Positions 37,231-46,624 of a DNA stretch of 64,000 nt are shown piece after piece. Positions within the stretch are counted from its first letter, which is position 1; the number at the start of each line of letters is the position of its first letter. The stretch covers positions 248,001-312,000 of the forward strand of contig JAOTRT010000003.1 of assembly GCA_030247725.1 (NCBI GenBank). The letters run 5' to 3'. A model generated the notes under the pieces. It ran no database searches. It saw nothing but the letters and a program-made list of their open reading frames with translations, and was not told the DNA's origin. The translations under genes were made by a program, and so were the position numbers. The DNA comes from Candidatus Nitricoxidireducens bremensis. Lineage in GTDB: Bacteria; Pseudomonadota; Gammaproteobacteria; Burkholderiales; Rhodocyclaceae.

Positions 37231-40116
37231 GTGAGCCGCAGCAAGTCCTTGAATCATGTCTTCCGCATCGTCTGGAACACCTCCAAGTCCGTCTGGCAGG
37301 CCGTATGTGAAACCGGCAAGGCGCGGGGCAGGGACAAATCCTCACGACGCCTGCGCCGCGCCGCAGCCCTGGCGGGCCTGGCGGCAGCCGGCAGCGCCTA
37401 CGCAAGCCCGGCAGCCAACGAGCTGCCCACCGGCGGCACCGTCGTGGCCGGCGGCGCCACCATCAGCACCACCGGCGCACGCATGGATATCCTGCAAACC
37501 ACCCAGCGCGCCGTCCTGGAGTGGAACACCTTCAACATCGGTCGGGACGCCCACGTCCATTTCGAGCAGCCGGCGGGCGGGGCGGTGCTTAACCGCGTCC
37601 TCGACACCAACGCCAGCCAGATCTTCGGCCGTCTGACCTCCACCGCCCAGGTCTTCCTGGTCAATGCCCAGGGCACCTACTTCGCACCCGGCGCCCAGGT
37701 CGATGTGGGCAGCCTGGTCGCCTCGACGCTGGGCATCGCCAACAGCGACTTCATGGCGGGCAGGCTCGACTTCCAGGGCAACAGCAGCGGCGCGATCATC
37801 AACGCCGGCAACATCACCGCCGCCAGGGGCGGCACTATCGCCATGATCGCCGCGAAGATCATCAACGACGGTTCCCTGACCGCCGAAGGCGGCAACGTGC
37901 TGCTGGGCGCCGGCAGCAAGGTCACCCTGGACATGGGCGGCCCGGTGAAGCTGCAGATCGAGAACGACAGGCTGGAGACCTTGATCCAGAACGGCGGCGC
38001 CATCCGTGCCGACGGCGGCACCATCTGGCTCACGTCCCAGGCCGCCGCCACCCTGACCACCAGCGTCATCAACAACACGGGGCTCGTCGAGGCGAATACG
38101 CTGGCGACGGGGGAAAAGGGGGAAATCATCCTGTTCGCCCACGACGGCGACCTGAACGTGGGCGGCACAATCCGCGCGCCGCAGGGCTTCGTCGAAACCT
38201 CCGGCAAACACTTTTCCATGGCGCCGGGAACCAAGCTGGAAGCCGGCGACTGGCTCATCGACCCGGTCAACGTCACGGTGGACGCCACCCTCGCCACCGC
38301 CATCGAGAACGCCCTCAAGGGGGGCAGCGACGTCACCATCACCACCAGCGGCGGCAACACCCCGGATACGTCCGCCGGCGAAAGCGGCACGGACGGCAAC
38401 ATCACGGTGGATGCCGCCATCGCCTGGGGCCAGGCCGACGGCACCCAGGGCGCCGACAACACCCTGACCCTGTCGGCCCACAACAACATCGCCATCAACG
38501 AGAACATCACCCACACCCACAACACGACGACGCCTGCCGGCGGCCTGATCTTCAAATACGGCCAGGGTAGCGCCGAGGGCGGCGAAAGCACCTACACGGT
38601 CGCCGCCGGCAAGACGGTGACCTCCCGCTCGATCCAGTGGAAGAAGGGCAGCGACGCCAACAGCACCCGCTACGCCGTCGTCGACGGCAACTACTTCCTC
38701 GGCAACAAATACATCGAACTCGGACTCTGCGGCGGCTCGGCCGCCGCCGTCGCCAACTGCACTGCCGGCGGCAGCAAGTCGGGCAAGTTCGGCACGTCCA
38801 ACAAGCCTTCCCTGTTCTTCGGCCGGGCGGCCGGATCGGGTATCGGCATGACAGGCGACGCCGACGGCTTCGGTGCCGGCACCGACCTGCGCATCGACTA
38901 CTTCCTGCCCGGCACCCCGGCCGAGCAATTCACCGTCGGCTACACGGGCGGCACGGACGCCGTGAACTTCGCCACGGCCGCCAACTCCGGCACTTACGAG
39001 TTCCTGTCCCTGGGCGCGGACAACAAGATCACCATGAAGTACTCGGCGGTCATGGACAGCAAGCTCAAGGTCGAGCAGGAAATCTCCCTCAAGCCGGACG
39101 ACAAGTTCTTCAACAACAAGGTCACCCTGACCAACGTCGGGGCGGGCGCCCTGGACGCCGTGCGCTTCGTGCGCAGCTTCGATCCGGACAACACGGTCGA
39201 CAAGGGCGGCGGCTACAGCAACATCCAGAAGATCGACCAGACCCTCGCCGCCGGCGATGCCGCCAACGTCGTGAGCGCCACCAGCCTCACGGGCGACGCC
39301 TATTACACCGCCGCCGGCAACAAGCAGGCCAAGATCATCTACTACTCCACCGACGCCGCCACGACGGTCGGCTACGGCAGCAGCTTCTTCGGCGGCACCA
39401 GCATCTCCCAGATGGTCACCGCCGCCGGCGCTCTGTCGAAGGGAAGCAACCAGACGGCCGACCAGGGCATCGGCATCATCTACACCGCTGGAACCATGGC
39501 CGCCGGCGCATCGAAGAACTTCTCGTACCTCACGTCCCTCGACAACCGGGACATCAGCACGATCCTCTCGGACCTGAACACCGCCGCCGGCGCCACCCCC
39601 CGGACCACAACGACCACGGACAACACGCCCAAGGACACCGCCATCAAGACGGCCCAGACGCTGGTCGTCGAGCCGGTCACCAACATCAAGACCGTTTCCG
39701 GCACGCCCGCGCCGACCGCGCCGCCGCCCACCATCGTGATTTCGGACCGGGGCTCCCTGCCCGTCGTGGATGTTTCCGGCGGCCTGGCTTTCGTGCCCCT
39801 CACCCTCGCACCGCCCCCGCCGGCAACGGGCGGCAGTACCGCCGCACCTCCGGCGCCGGGTTCCCGCGGCACCGGTTCTGGCCCCGGTGCCGACAGCACA
39901 TCCGGCAGTACTTCCGGGCGCGGCTCGTCGGAATCCTCCGCGACGGGAACCGCATCCGATATTCCGGCACCCGAGGTGGGCGGACGCGATCCCCTCGGCT
40001 TCATGCGCGTGTTCATCGTCAATGGCGGGCTGAACCTGCCCGAGGTCGCCCTCAACACCCCGCCGTCCCAGTCCGGGCAGGGCACGGGCCGGGGCAGCGC
40101 GCCGCAGCCGCAATAA
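37231..40116 (+). CDS. TpsA exoprotein with filamentous-haemagglutinin N-terminal domain
   Basis: The start is the GTG at 37231, six bases after AGGAGAG; an upstream ATG at 37132 has no such site. From it the product (961 aa) begins with an extended signal peptide region (SLNHVFRIVWNTSKSVWQAV) followed by a normal signal to about residue 55. The TPS domain (about 60-300) has the NQXT-like and NPNG-type features VVAGGATIS, FLVNAQGTYFAPGAQVDVGSL. A beta-rich middle part of unknown type (about 410-760) and a Pro/Ser/Gly-rich tail follow. It should be exported by the TpsB partner downstream and stay at or leave the cell surface. It is short for a haemagglutinin and has no long repeats. Confidence 0.9.
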   Translation: MSRSKSLNHVFRIVWNTSKSVWQAVCETGKARGRDKSSRRLRRAAALAGLAAAGSAYASPAANELPTGGTVVAGGATISTTGARMDILQTTQRAVLEWNTFNIGRDAHVHFEQPAGGAVLNRVLDTNASQIFGRLTSTAQVFLVNAQGTYFAPGAQVDVGSLVASTLGIANSDFMAGRLDFQGNSSGAIINAGNITAARGGTIAMIAAKIINDGSLTAEGGNVLLGAGSKVTLDMGGPVKLQIENDRLETLIQNGGAIRADGGTIWLTSQAAATLTTSVINNTGLVEANTLATGEKGEIILFAHDGDLNVGGTIRAPQGFVETSGKHFSMAPGTKLEAGDWLIDPVNVTVDATLATAIENALKGGSDVTITTSGGNTPDTSAGESGTDGNITVDAAIAWGQADGTQGADNTLTLSAHNNIAINENITHTHNTTTPAGGLIFKYGQGSAEGGESTYTVAAGKTVTSRSIQWKKGSDANSTRYAVVDGNYFLGNKYIELGLCGGSAAAVANCTAGGSKSGKFGTSNKPSLFFGRAAGSGIGMTGDADGFGAGTDLRIDYFLPGTPAEQFTVGYTGGTDAVNFATAANSGTYEFLSLGADNKITMKYSAVMDSKLKVEQEISLKPDDKFFNNKVTLTNVGAGALDAVRFVRSFDPDNTVDKGGGYSNIQKIDQTLAAGDAANVVSATSLTGDAYYTAAGNKQAKIIYYSTDAATTVGYGSSFFGGTSISQMVTAAGALSKGSNQTADQGIGIIYTAGTMAAGASKNFSYLTSLDNRDISTILSDLNTAAGATPRTTTTTDNTPKDTAIKTAQTLVVEPVTNIKTVSGTPAPTAPPPTIVISDRGSLPVVDVSGGLAFVPLTLAPPPPATGGSTAAPPAPGSRGTGSGPGADSTSGSTSGRGSSESSATGTASDIPAPEVGGRDPLGFMRVFIVNGGLNLPEVALNTPPSQSGQGTGRGSAPQPQ

Positions 40117-40134
40117 GAGAACAGGACATCCAGC

Positions 40135-41805
40135 ATGACGATGCATCGCCTTTCCCTGTTGGCAGCGGCCTGTGTCGCCGCCTTCCCGTGTTCCATGGCC
40201 CTCGCCCAACAGGCACCGGACGCCGGCCAGACCCTGCGCCAGCAGCAGTTGCCGCCGCAACTGCCCGCCGCCGGACCCGCCATCGATATCCAGGCGCCCA
40301 AGGGCGAGGTCGTCCTGCCCGGCGGCCAGCAGGTTGCCCTGCAGGAGATCGCCATCGGGGGCAACAGCATATTCGGTACCGATGAACTGCTTGCCGCCCT
40401 GGGCGAAGTCACCGGGAAGTCCTATGACCTGGCCGGTCTGCGCGGCCTTGCCGGCCGCCTCGACGCCTTCTACCGCGAGGCGGGCTACCCCTTTGCGCGG
40501 GCCTTCCTTCCGCCCCAGACCCTGGCGGGAGGCCGCCTGCGCATCGGCGTCATCGAAGGGCGCTACGGCAGGGTGAATGCCCTGGGCGAACCCGACCTGG
40601 CCGGCAACGCCGCCGGCTTCCTTGCCCCGCTCAAGCCGGGCGAGGTGATCGAGAGCGCGGAACTCGAACGCACCACCCTGATCCTCGACGACCAACCGGG
40701 CATCAAGATCGCCCCCATCATCCGGCCCGGCCAGGAACTCGGCACCGGCGACCTCGACGTGCGCGTCGAGCGCACGCCCGGCCTGAGCGGCGACGTCGGC
40801 ATCGACAACCAGGGCAACCGCTACACGGGCGAACATCGGCTGCGGGCCAACCTCCAGTGGGACAGCCCCTTCGTCTTCGGCGACCAGATCACCGCCCGCA
40901 TGATCTACTCGGACGAGCACATGTGGATGGGCAGCTTCGGCTACAGCCTGCCGCTGGGTTCATCCGGCCTGCGGGGCAACGTCGGCTACGCCCACACCTA
41001 CTACCAGCTCGCCAAGGACTTCTCCAATCTGCAGGCCACCGGCACGGCGAAGGTGACCACCCTGGGCGTCAGCTACCCCGTCGTGCGCTCCCAGCGGGCC
41101 AACCTGACACTGGCGGCGACCTACCAGTACAAGAAGCTGAACGACAAGCAAGGCCTCGCCGGCACCAACGACGACAAGTCGAGCGACAGCCTGCCCATCA
41201 CGCTGAACTTCGACCGGCGCGACGGCCTCTGGGGCGGCGGCATCACCTACGGCAGCCTCATCTACACGCCCGGCCGCCTGAAACTCGGCGCCACCCTGGA
41301 CAACACGGACCGCACCAGCGGGCAGAACACCCGCGGCAGCTTCGACAAATGGAATCTGGACATCGCCCGGGTGCAGGCGACGCCGGTGTCGAACCTGACG
41401 CTGTTCGGACGCCTGTCCACCCAGGTTGCCGGCAAGAACATCGATTCCTCAGAGGGCTTCAGCCTCGGTGGTCCCAACGGCGTGCGCGCCTACCCGAGCG
41501 GCGAAGGCAACGGCGACGAGGGCTGGCTGGTCCAGCTGGAAGCCCGCTATGGCATGGGCGCCTACAGCCCCTACCTGTTCCACGACGCCGGCCGCGTGAC
41601 GCTCAACGCCAATCCCGGCAGCCTGACGACCGCCCCCAACCCGAACCACCGCTCCCTGGGCGGCGAAGGCGTCGGGGTTCGCTACCTCGATGGCGACTGG
41701 AGCGTCGATGCGAACCTCTCGTGGCGCTCCCACGGCGGCAAGCCGGGCTCGGACACGGCGGTGCGCGATCCGCGCGTCTGGGTTTCCCTGGGCTACAAGT
41801 TCTGA
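40135..41805 (+). CDS. TpsB outer-membrane transporter (FhaC/ShlB family)
   Basis: A 556-aa Omp85-type protein: signal peptide (about 1-25), POTRA domains (about 60-215) and a 16-strand barrel ending in the outer-membrane signature YKF. VRAYPSGEGNGDEGW carries the VRGY/F-type lid-loop motif. It lies 18 bp downstream of tpsA and transports that product. Operon structure is complete in these two genes. Confidence 0.93.
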   Translation: MTMHRLSLLAAACVAAFPCSMALAQQAPDAGQTLRQQQLPPQLPAAGPAIDIQAPKGEVVLPGGQQVALQEIAIGGNSIFGTDELLAALGEVTGKSYDLAGLRGLAGRLDAFYREAGYPFARAFLPPQTLAGGRLRIGVIEGRYGRVNALGEPDLAGNAAGFLAPLKPGEVIESAELERTTLILDDQPGIKIAPIIRPGQELGTGDLDVRVERTPGLSGDVGIDNQGNRYTGEHRLRANLQWDSPFVFGDQITARMIYSDEHMWMGSFGYSLPLGSSGLRGNVGYAHTYYQLAKDFSNLQATGTAKVTTLGVSYPVVRSQRANLTLAATYQYKKLNDKQGLAGTNDDKSSDSLPITLNFDRRDGLWGGGITYGSLIYTPGRLKLGATLDNTDRTSGQNTRGSFDKWNLDIARVQATPVSNLTLFGRLSTQVAGKNIDSSEGFSLGGPNGVRAYPSGEGNGDEGWLVQLEARYGMGAYSPYLFHDAGRVTLNANPGSLTTAPNPNHRSLGGEGVGVRYLDGDWSVDANLSWRSHGGKPGSDTAVRDPRVWVSLGYKF

Positions 41806-41852
41806 CGGCGGCGCCGGCGCGGGGCGAACTTCCCGGCTGCGCAGCCGCACGG

Positions 41853-41858
41853 TATGAT
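41853..41858 (+). promoter_or_regulatory. Candidate -10 element for the MBL hydrolase gene
   Basis: TATGAT in the 106-bp gap after tpsB, 54 bases before the ATG; no clear -35. Confidence 0.3.
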
Positions 41859-41866
41859 GCCGCCCT

Positions 41867-41884
41867 GCCCGGATCGGTCCGGGC
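41867..41884 (+). terminator. Hairpin in the leader of the MBL hydrolase gene
   Basis: GCCCGGA and TCCGGGC flank a TCGG loop. No T-tract follows; it may end the tpsAB transcript or sit in the leader of the next gene. Confidence 0.35.
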
Positions 41885-41911
41885 GGGCCCGCCTTCACCT
41901 CTCGGACTCCC

Positions 41912-42550
41912 ATGGACTACCGCATCCTCCCCGTCACCCCGTTTGCCCAGAACTGCTCGCTGATCTGGTGCGAGGAGACCATGAAGGGCGCCGCCATCGA
42001 TCCCGGCGGCGACATCGACGAGCTCGTCGCGGCGGCGGCCCAGTACGGCGTCGCGCTGGAAAAGATCCTGCTCACCCACGGCCACATCGACCATGCCGGC
42101 GGCACCGCCGACATGGCGGCGCGCCTGGGCATCCCCGTCGAAGGTCCCCAGAAGGAAGACGCCTTCTGGATCGACCAACTGCCGAACCAGAGCCGCATGT
42201 TCGGCTTCCCCCCCTGCGCCGCCTTCACGCCCGACCGCTGGCTGGAAGACGGCGACACGGTGCAGGTCGGCAATGTCGTCCTCAACGTGCTGCACACGCC
42301 GGGCCACACGCCGGGCCACGTCTGCTTCTTCCACGCCCCCTCGAAGCTGGCCTTCGTCGGCGACGTGCTGTTCGCCGGCTCCATCGGCCGCACCGACTTC
42401 CCGCGCGGCAGCTACGAAGAGCTGATCGGCTCGATCCGCGGCAAGCTCTGGCCCCTGGGCGACGACGTCCAGTTCGTGCCGGGCCACGGCCCCATGTCCA
42501 GCTTCGGCGAGGAACGCCAGTCCAATCCCTTCGTCGCCGACGGCGTCTGA
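41912..42550 (+). CDS. Metallo-beta-lactamase-fold hydrolase (YcbL / glyoxalase II-like)
   Basis: A 212-aa protein with the metal motif THGHIDHAGG (about 51-60), the second histidine in HTPGHTPGHVCF, the aspartate in FVGDVLFAGSIGRTDFPRG and the last histidine in VPGHGPMSSFGEE. This composition is that of the YcbL group, related to glyoxalase II. Substrate is uncertain; a thioester is likely. Confidence 0.88.
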   Translation: MDYRILPVTPFAQNCSLIWCEETMKGAAIDPGGDIDELVAAAAQYGVALEKILLTHGHIDHAGGTADMAARLGIPVEGPQKEDAFWIDQLPNQSRMFGFPPCAAFTPDRWLEDGDTVQVGNVVLNVLHTPGHTPGHVCFFHAPSKLAFVGDVLFAGSIGRTDFPRGSYEELIGSIRGKLWPLGDDVQFVPGHGPMSSFGEERQSNPFVADGV

Positions 42551-42615
42551 GGCTGCCGCCCATCCCGGTTTCCCCGCAGTAACATAGCCGCTTCCACACG
42601 TCTCAGGGAGCAGCC

Positions 42616-44475
42616 ATGACCACCGCCGCCCAACGCTGGCGCTTTTTCCGCGCCGGCGGCTTCGACCAGGTCCGCCTCGACACCGCCGCCGAACTCCTCG
42701 CCATTGGCGAGCTCGACCAGAAACTCTGGGTCGCCCTTTCCTGCCCCGTCCAGGGCATCGAGTTCGATGCGCGCACGCTGGCCTTCGTGGACAGCGACAG
42801 CGACGGCCATGTGCGCGCGCCGGAACTGATCGCCGCCGTGCAATGGGCCGGAGCGCGGCTGAAGGACGCCGAGGTTCTCGCGCAGAAGCTGCCCGGCTTA
42901 CCGCTGGCGGCGATCCGCGACGATGACGAGGAGGGCGCCCGCATCGCCGCCGCCGCCCGCGACCTGCTGGCCGACATCGGCGCCGCGGACGACATGGTGA
43001 CCGTAGAAGCCGCCAGCGCCGCCCAGGAACGCTATGCCCAGCGGGCCCTGGCCGCCTGGGAAGCGGCGGGCGGCGCAGCCAAGCCCCTGGGCGACGCCAC
43101 CGAGGCCGCCCACACCGCCCTCCAGGCCGTCGCCGGCAAGATCGACGACTGGTTCGTACGCTGCCGCCTGGCCGCCTTCGACACCCGTGCCGGCGAGGCC
43201 CTCAACGCCGGCGACGAAGCCTTCGCCGCCCTGGCGACCGGCACCCTCACCGCCGACGCCGAGGCCATCGCCGCCCTGCCGCTGGCCCGCGTCGCGGCGG
43301 AGGCGCGGCTGCCCCTGGGCGCCGGCATCAACCCGGCCTGGGCCGCACGCATCGCCGCCTTGCGCGAAACCGCCGTGGCGCCGCTGCTGGGCGACCGGGA
43401 AGTCCTGACGGAAGCGGACTGGCAGGCCCTCCAGGACAAGCTCGCCCCCTACGCCGGCTGGCTCGCCGGCAAACCCGATCCGGGCGCCGAAGGCGACGGC
43501 GTGCGGGAACTGGAAAAACTCGCCCGCTATGGGCGCGACCTGATGTCGCTGGCCAACAACTTCGTCGCCTTCCGCGACTTCTATACACGTCAGGGCAAGG
43601 CCACCTTCCAGGTCGGCGCCCTCTACCTGGACGGCCGCAGCGCCGAACTCTGCGTCGCGGTCAGCGACGCCGGCAAGCACGCGGCCCTCGCGTCCCTCTC
43701 GCGCATCTGCCTCGTCTATTGCGACTGCGTGCGCGGCGCCGAGAAGATGAGCATCGCCGCCGCCTTCACGGCCGGCGATTCGGACCAGCTCATGGTGGGC
43801 CGCAACGGCGTCTTCTACGACCGCCAGGGCCGGGACTGGGACGCCGCCATCACCAAGATCGTGGACCACCCCATCAGCCTGCGCCAGGCCTTCTGGTCGC
43901 CCTACAAGCGCCTCGCCCGCATGGTGGCCGAGCAGTTGCAGAAGGTGGCCGCCAACAAGGCCGCCGCCATGGAAACCAAAATGGCCACGGTCGCCACGGA
44001 AGCCGGCAAGAAGGTCGAGGCGCCGGCTGCCAAGCCCGCGGCGACGCCCTTCGACGTGGGCAAGTTCGCCGGCATCTTCGCCGCCATCGGCCTCGCCGTC
44101 GGCGCCATCGGCACGGCCCTGGCTTCGGTGCTGACCGGACTGCTGTCCCTCAAGTGGTGGCAGCTGCCCTTCGCCCTGGCCGCCCTGCTGCTGGTGGTCT
44201 CGGGTCCGGCGGTGATCATGGCCTGGTTCAAGCTCAGGAGCCGCAACCTGGGCCCCATCCTCGACGCCAACGGCTGGGCCATCAATGCCCGCGCCAAGAT
44301 CAACATCCCCTTCGGCACCTCCCTGACCCAGCTGGCGCAACTGCCGGCCAACGCCGAGCGCTCCCTCACCGATCCCTACGCCGAGAAGAAGCGGCCCTGG
44401 GGCGTCTACCTCGCTGTCGGCCTCGTGCTGCTGCTCGCGGCCTTCGCCTGGTTCGTGCGCAGCACGCTGCAATAG
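42616..44475 (+). CDS. Hypothetical membrane protein with one EF-hand
   Basis: A 619-aa protein that I do not recognise. It has a canonical 12-residue EF-hand loop at 59-70 (D59-x-D61-x-D63-G64 ... E70), a long alanine-rich helical region (about 90-300), a more conserved-looking part (about 300-450: FVAFRDFYTRQGKATFQVGALYLDG), and near the C-terminus three hydrophobic segments (about 482-506, 514-536, 592-612). It runs only nine bases into an AsmA-family gene, which suggests an envelope role. Confidence 0.7.
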   Translation: MTTAAQRWRFFRAGGFDQVRLDTAAELLAIGELDQKLWVALSCPVQGIEFDARTLAFVDSDSDGHVRAPELIAAVQWAGARLKDAEVLAQKLPGLPLAAIRDDDEEGARIAAAARDLLADIGAADDMVTVEAASAAQERYAQRALAAWEAAGGAAKPLGDATEAAHTALQAVAGKIDDWFVRCRLAAFDTRAGEALNAGDEAFAALATGTLTADAEAIAALPLARVAAEARLPLGAGINPAWAARIAALRETAVAPLLGDREVLTEADWQALQDKLAPYAGWLAGKPDPGAEGDGVRELEKLARYGRDLMSLANNFVAFRDFYTRQGKATFQVGALYLDGRSAELCVAVSDAGKHAALASLSRICLVYCDCVRGAEKMSIAAAFTAGDSDQLMVGRNGVFYDRQGRDWDAAITKIVDHPISLRQAFWSPYKRLARMVAEQLQKVAANKAAAMETKMATVATEAGKKVEAPAAKPAATPFDVGKFAGIFAAIGLAVGAIGTALASVLTGLLSLKWWQLPFALAALLLVVSGPAVIMAWFKLRSRNLGPILDANGWAINARAKINIPFGTSLTQLAQLPANAERSLTDPYAEKKRPWGVYLAVGLVLLLAAFAWFVRSTLQ

Positions 44476-44484
44476 GGGGCCGCC

Positions 44485-46485
44485 ATGAAGATCGGGAAAA
44501 TCCTCGGCATCGCCGCCGGCGCGCTGCTCCTCGTCCTCGTCGCGGTGGTGGCCTTCGTCGCCAGCCGCTTCGACGGTCCGCGCCTGAAGGCCGAAGCCGC
44601 GAAGGTGATGATGGAGAGCAAGCAGCGCACCCTCAAGATCGACGGCGAACTGGCCCTGTCCTTCTGGCCCAACCTGGGCCTGCGTATCGGCAAGGTCTCC
44701 CTTTCGGAGCACGGCCGCCCCGAAGAGTTCGCCAGCGTGGAGGCGGCCCGCGTCTCCGTCGCCGTGCTGCCGCTGCTGTCGGGGAAGGTCGTGGTTAACG
44801 AGGTGGCCGTGGAGGGCGTCCGCGCCGTCGTCGTCAAGCACAAGGACGGCCGCCTCAACATCGACGACCTGCTGTCCAAGGAGAAGTCGGAAGACAAGCC
44901 GGTACAGCTCGACATCGCGGCCGTCAAGGTTGCCAACGTGCAGCTCGCCTGGCGCGACGAGAAGACCGGCAGTTCCACCACCCTGTCGGGCCTGGATCTT
45001 TCCACCGGCCGTCTGCGCGTCGATGCCGGCCGCCTGGACGTGGAGGCCCTGTCCCTGGCCGCCAAGGGCAAGGTCGACGCCGACGCCTTCGAACTGCGCC
45101 TCGCGGCCCCCAGGCTTGCCGTTGCGCCGGATCGGGCGGGCGGCGAAGCCACCCTGTCGGCCAGCCTGACCGGCGCCCAGCGCAAGATCGACGCCAAGCT
45201 TTCTCTCACAGGCATCGAGGGTACGGCCCAGGCCCTGAAGATCGCGGCCGTCGCCCTCGACGTGGATGGCAAGGCCGGCGATGCCGCCCTCAAGGCGACG
45301 CTCAACACCGCCTTGGCCGCCGACCTGGAGCACCGCACGGCGGCATTGGAAAAGCTGGCCGGCACCCTCGACATCGCCCATCCGCAGATGCCGATGAAGC
45401 AATTGCGCCTGCCCCTGAGCGGCCATCTCAAGGCCGATCTCGCCAAATCGTCGGCCACGGGCCGGCTGGCGACCCAGTTCGACGACTCGAAGCTGGCGCT
45501 GGCCTTCGACGTGCGCCGCTTCGCGCCCCTGGGCCTCGGTTTCGACCTGGACATCGACCAGCTCGACGCCGACAAGTACCTGCCGCCCGGCCAGGCGGGC
45601 GACAAGAAGAAGGACGACGGCAAGCTCGACCTCTCCGCCCTCAAGGGCCTCGACGTGGAAGGCGATGTAAGGATCGGCAGCCTCAAGATCGCCAAGGTCA
45701 AGGCCACCAACATCAAACTGAAGATCCGCGCCGCCAACGGCCGCCTGGAGGTGGCGCCCCATTCGGCGAACCTCTACGACGGCAGCCTCACGGGCAGCCT
45801 GGCCGTGGATGCCAACGGCAACGTCGTCACGGCGAAGGAGAACCTGGCCGGCGTGCGCATCGGCCCCCTGCTGAAGGACGCCCTCGACAAGGACCTTATC
45901 GAAGGCCGCGGCAACGTAAGCCTCGACGTGACCGCCCGCGGCGACAGCGTCGCGGCCATGAAGAAAACCCTGGCCGGCACGGCTGCCATGAGCCTGCAGG
46001 ACGGCGCCCTCAAGGGCATCAACCTGGCCAAATCCTTCCGCGAGCTGAAGGCGAAATTCAGCAGCCGCCAGGATGCCGCCCAACAGGCCAGCGCGGCCGA
46101 CAAGACCGACTTCTCGGAATTGTCTGCCAGCTTCCGCATCGCCAACGGCGTCGCCCGCAACGACGACCTCGCCGCCAAGTCGCCCTTCCTGCGGCTTGGC
46201 GGCAGCGGCGACATCGACATCGGCAACGACCGCCTCGACTACCTGGCCAAGGCCAGCGTCGTCGCCACGTCCGGCGGCCAGGGCGCCCAGGATCTGGAAT
46301 ACCTGAAGGGCCTCACCATCCCGGTACGGGCGAGCGGTCCCTTCGCCGATCTTTCCTACCGCATCGAGTTCGCCGGCCTCGGCACCGAGGCGGTCAAGGC
46401 CAAGGTGGCGGAAACCACCCAGTCGGCGCGCAAGACGGCCGAGGAGAAGCTCAAGGGCGGGCTCGGCAAACTGCTCGGCCGGTAG
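44485..46485 (+). CDS. AsmA-family envelope protein
   Basis: A 666-aa protein with one N-terminal membrane helix (about 5-27) and the AsmA pattern: LALSFWPNLGLRIGKVSLSE in the N-terminal chorein-like part and DGALKGINLAKSFRELKAKF plus SGSGDIDIGNDRLDYLAKA-type repeats in the AsmA_2 C-terminal part. Members bridge the periplasm and influence lipid or outer-membrane protein traffic. Confidence 0.87.
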   Translation: MKIGKILGIAAGALLLVLVAVVAFVASRFDGPRLKAEAAKVMMESKQRTLKIDGELALSFWPNLGLRIGKVSLSEHGRPEEFASVEAARVSVAVLPLLSGKVVVNEVAVEGVRAVVVKHKDGRLNIDDLLSKEKSEDKPVQLDIAAVKVANVQLAWRDEKTGSSTTLSGLDLSTGRLRVDAGRLDVEALSLAAKGKVDADAFELRLAAPRLAVAPDRAGGEATLSASLTGAQRKIDAKLSLTGIEGTAQALKIAAVALDVDGKAGDAALKATLNTALAADLEHRTAALEKLAGTLDIAHPQMPMKQLRLPLSGHLKADLAKSSATGRLATQFDDSKLALAFDVRRFAPLGLGFDLDIDQLDADKYLPPGQAGDKKKDDGKLDLSALKGLDVEGDVRIGSLKIAKVKATNIKLKIRAANGRLEVAPHSANLYDGSLTGSLAVDANGNVVTAKENLAGVRIGPLLKDALDKDLIEGRGNVSLDVTARGDSVAAMKKTLAGTAAMSLQDGALKGINLAKSFRELKAKFSSRQDAAQQASAADKTDFSELSASFRIANGVARNDDLAAKSPFLRLGGSGDIDIGNDRLDYLAKASVVATSGGQGAQDLEYLKGLTIPVRASGPFADLSYRIEFAGLGTEAVKAKVAETTQSARKTAEEKLKGGLGKLLGR

Positions 46486-46624
46486 GCCGCCCCCGGCCCG
46501 GCCGGGAAGAATCGAATTGAATAGGCAAAGCGGCCCTCATCCGCCCTAGGGAGACCGGGGCGCGGGCGTACCCTCGGCGAATTGCGCAGACTTGCGGCCC
46601 AAACGTCGCCGAGAGAGAAGACCC

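Noticed and set aside
37342..40920. 1192-codon open frame on the minus strand opposite tpsA and the start of tpsB
   Set aside because: It mirrors the third-position G+C of the real genes, has no domain-like sequence and no ribosome site; the plus-strand proteins have clear motifs.
42898..46083. 1061-codon minus-strand frame opposite the EF-hand and AsmA genes
   Set aside because: Low-complexity (G, A, V, H, Q rich) shadow of the coding strand, with no recognisable domain.
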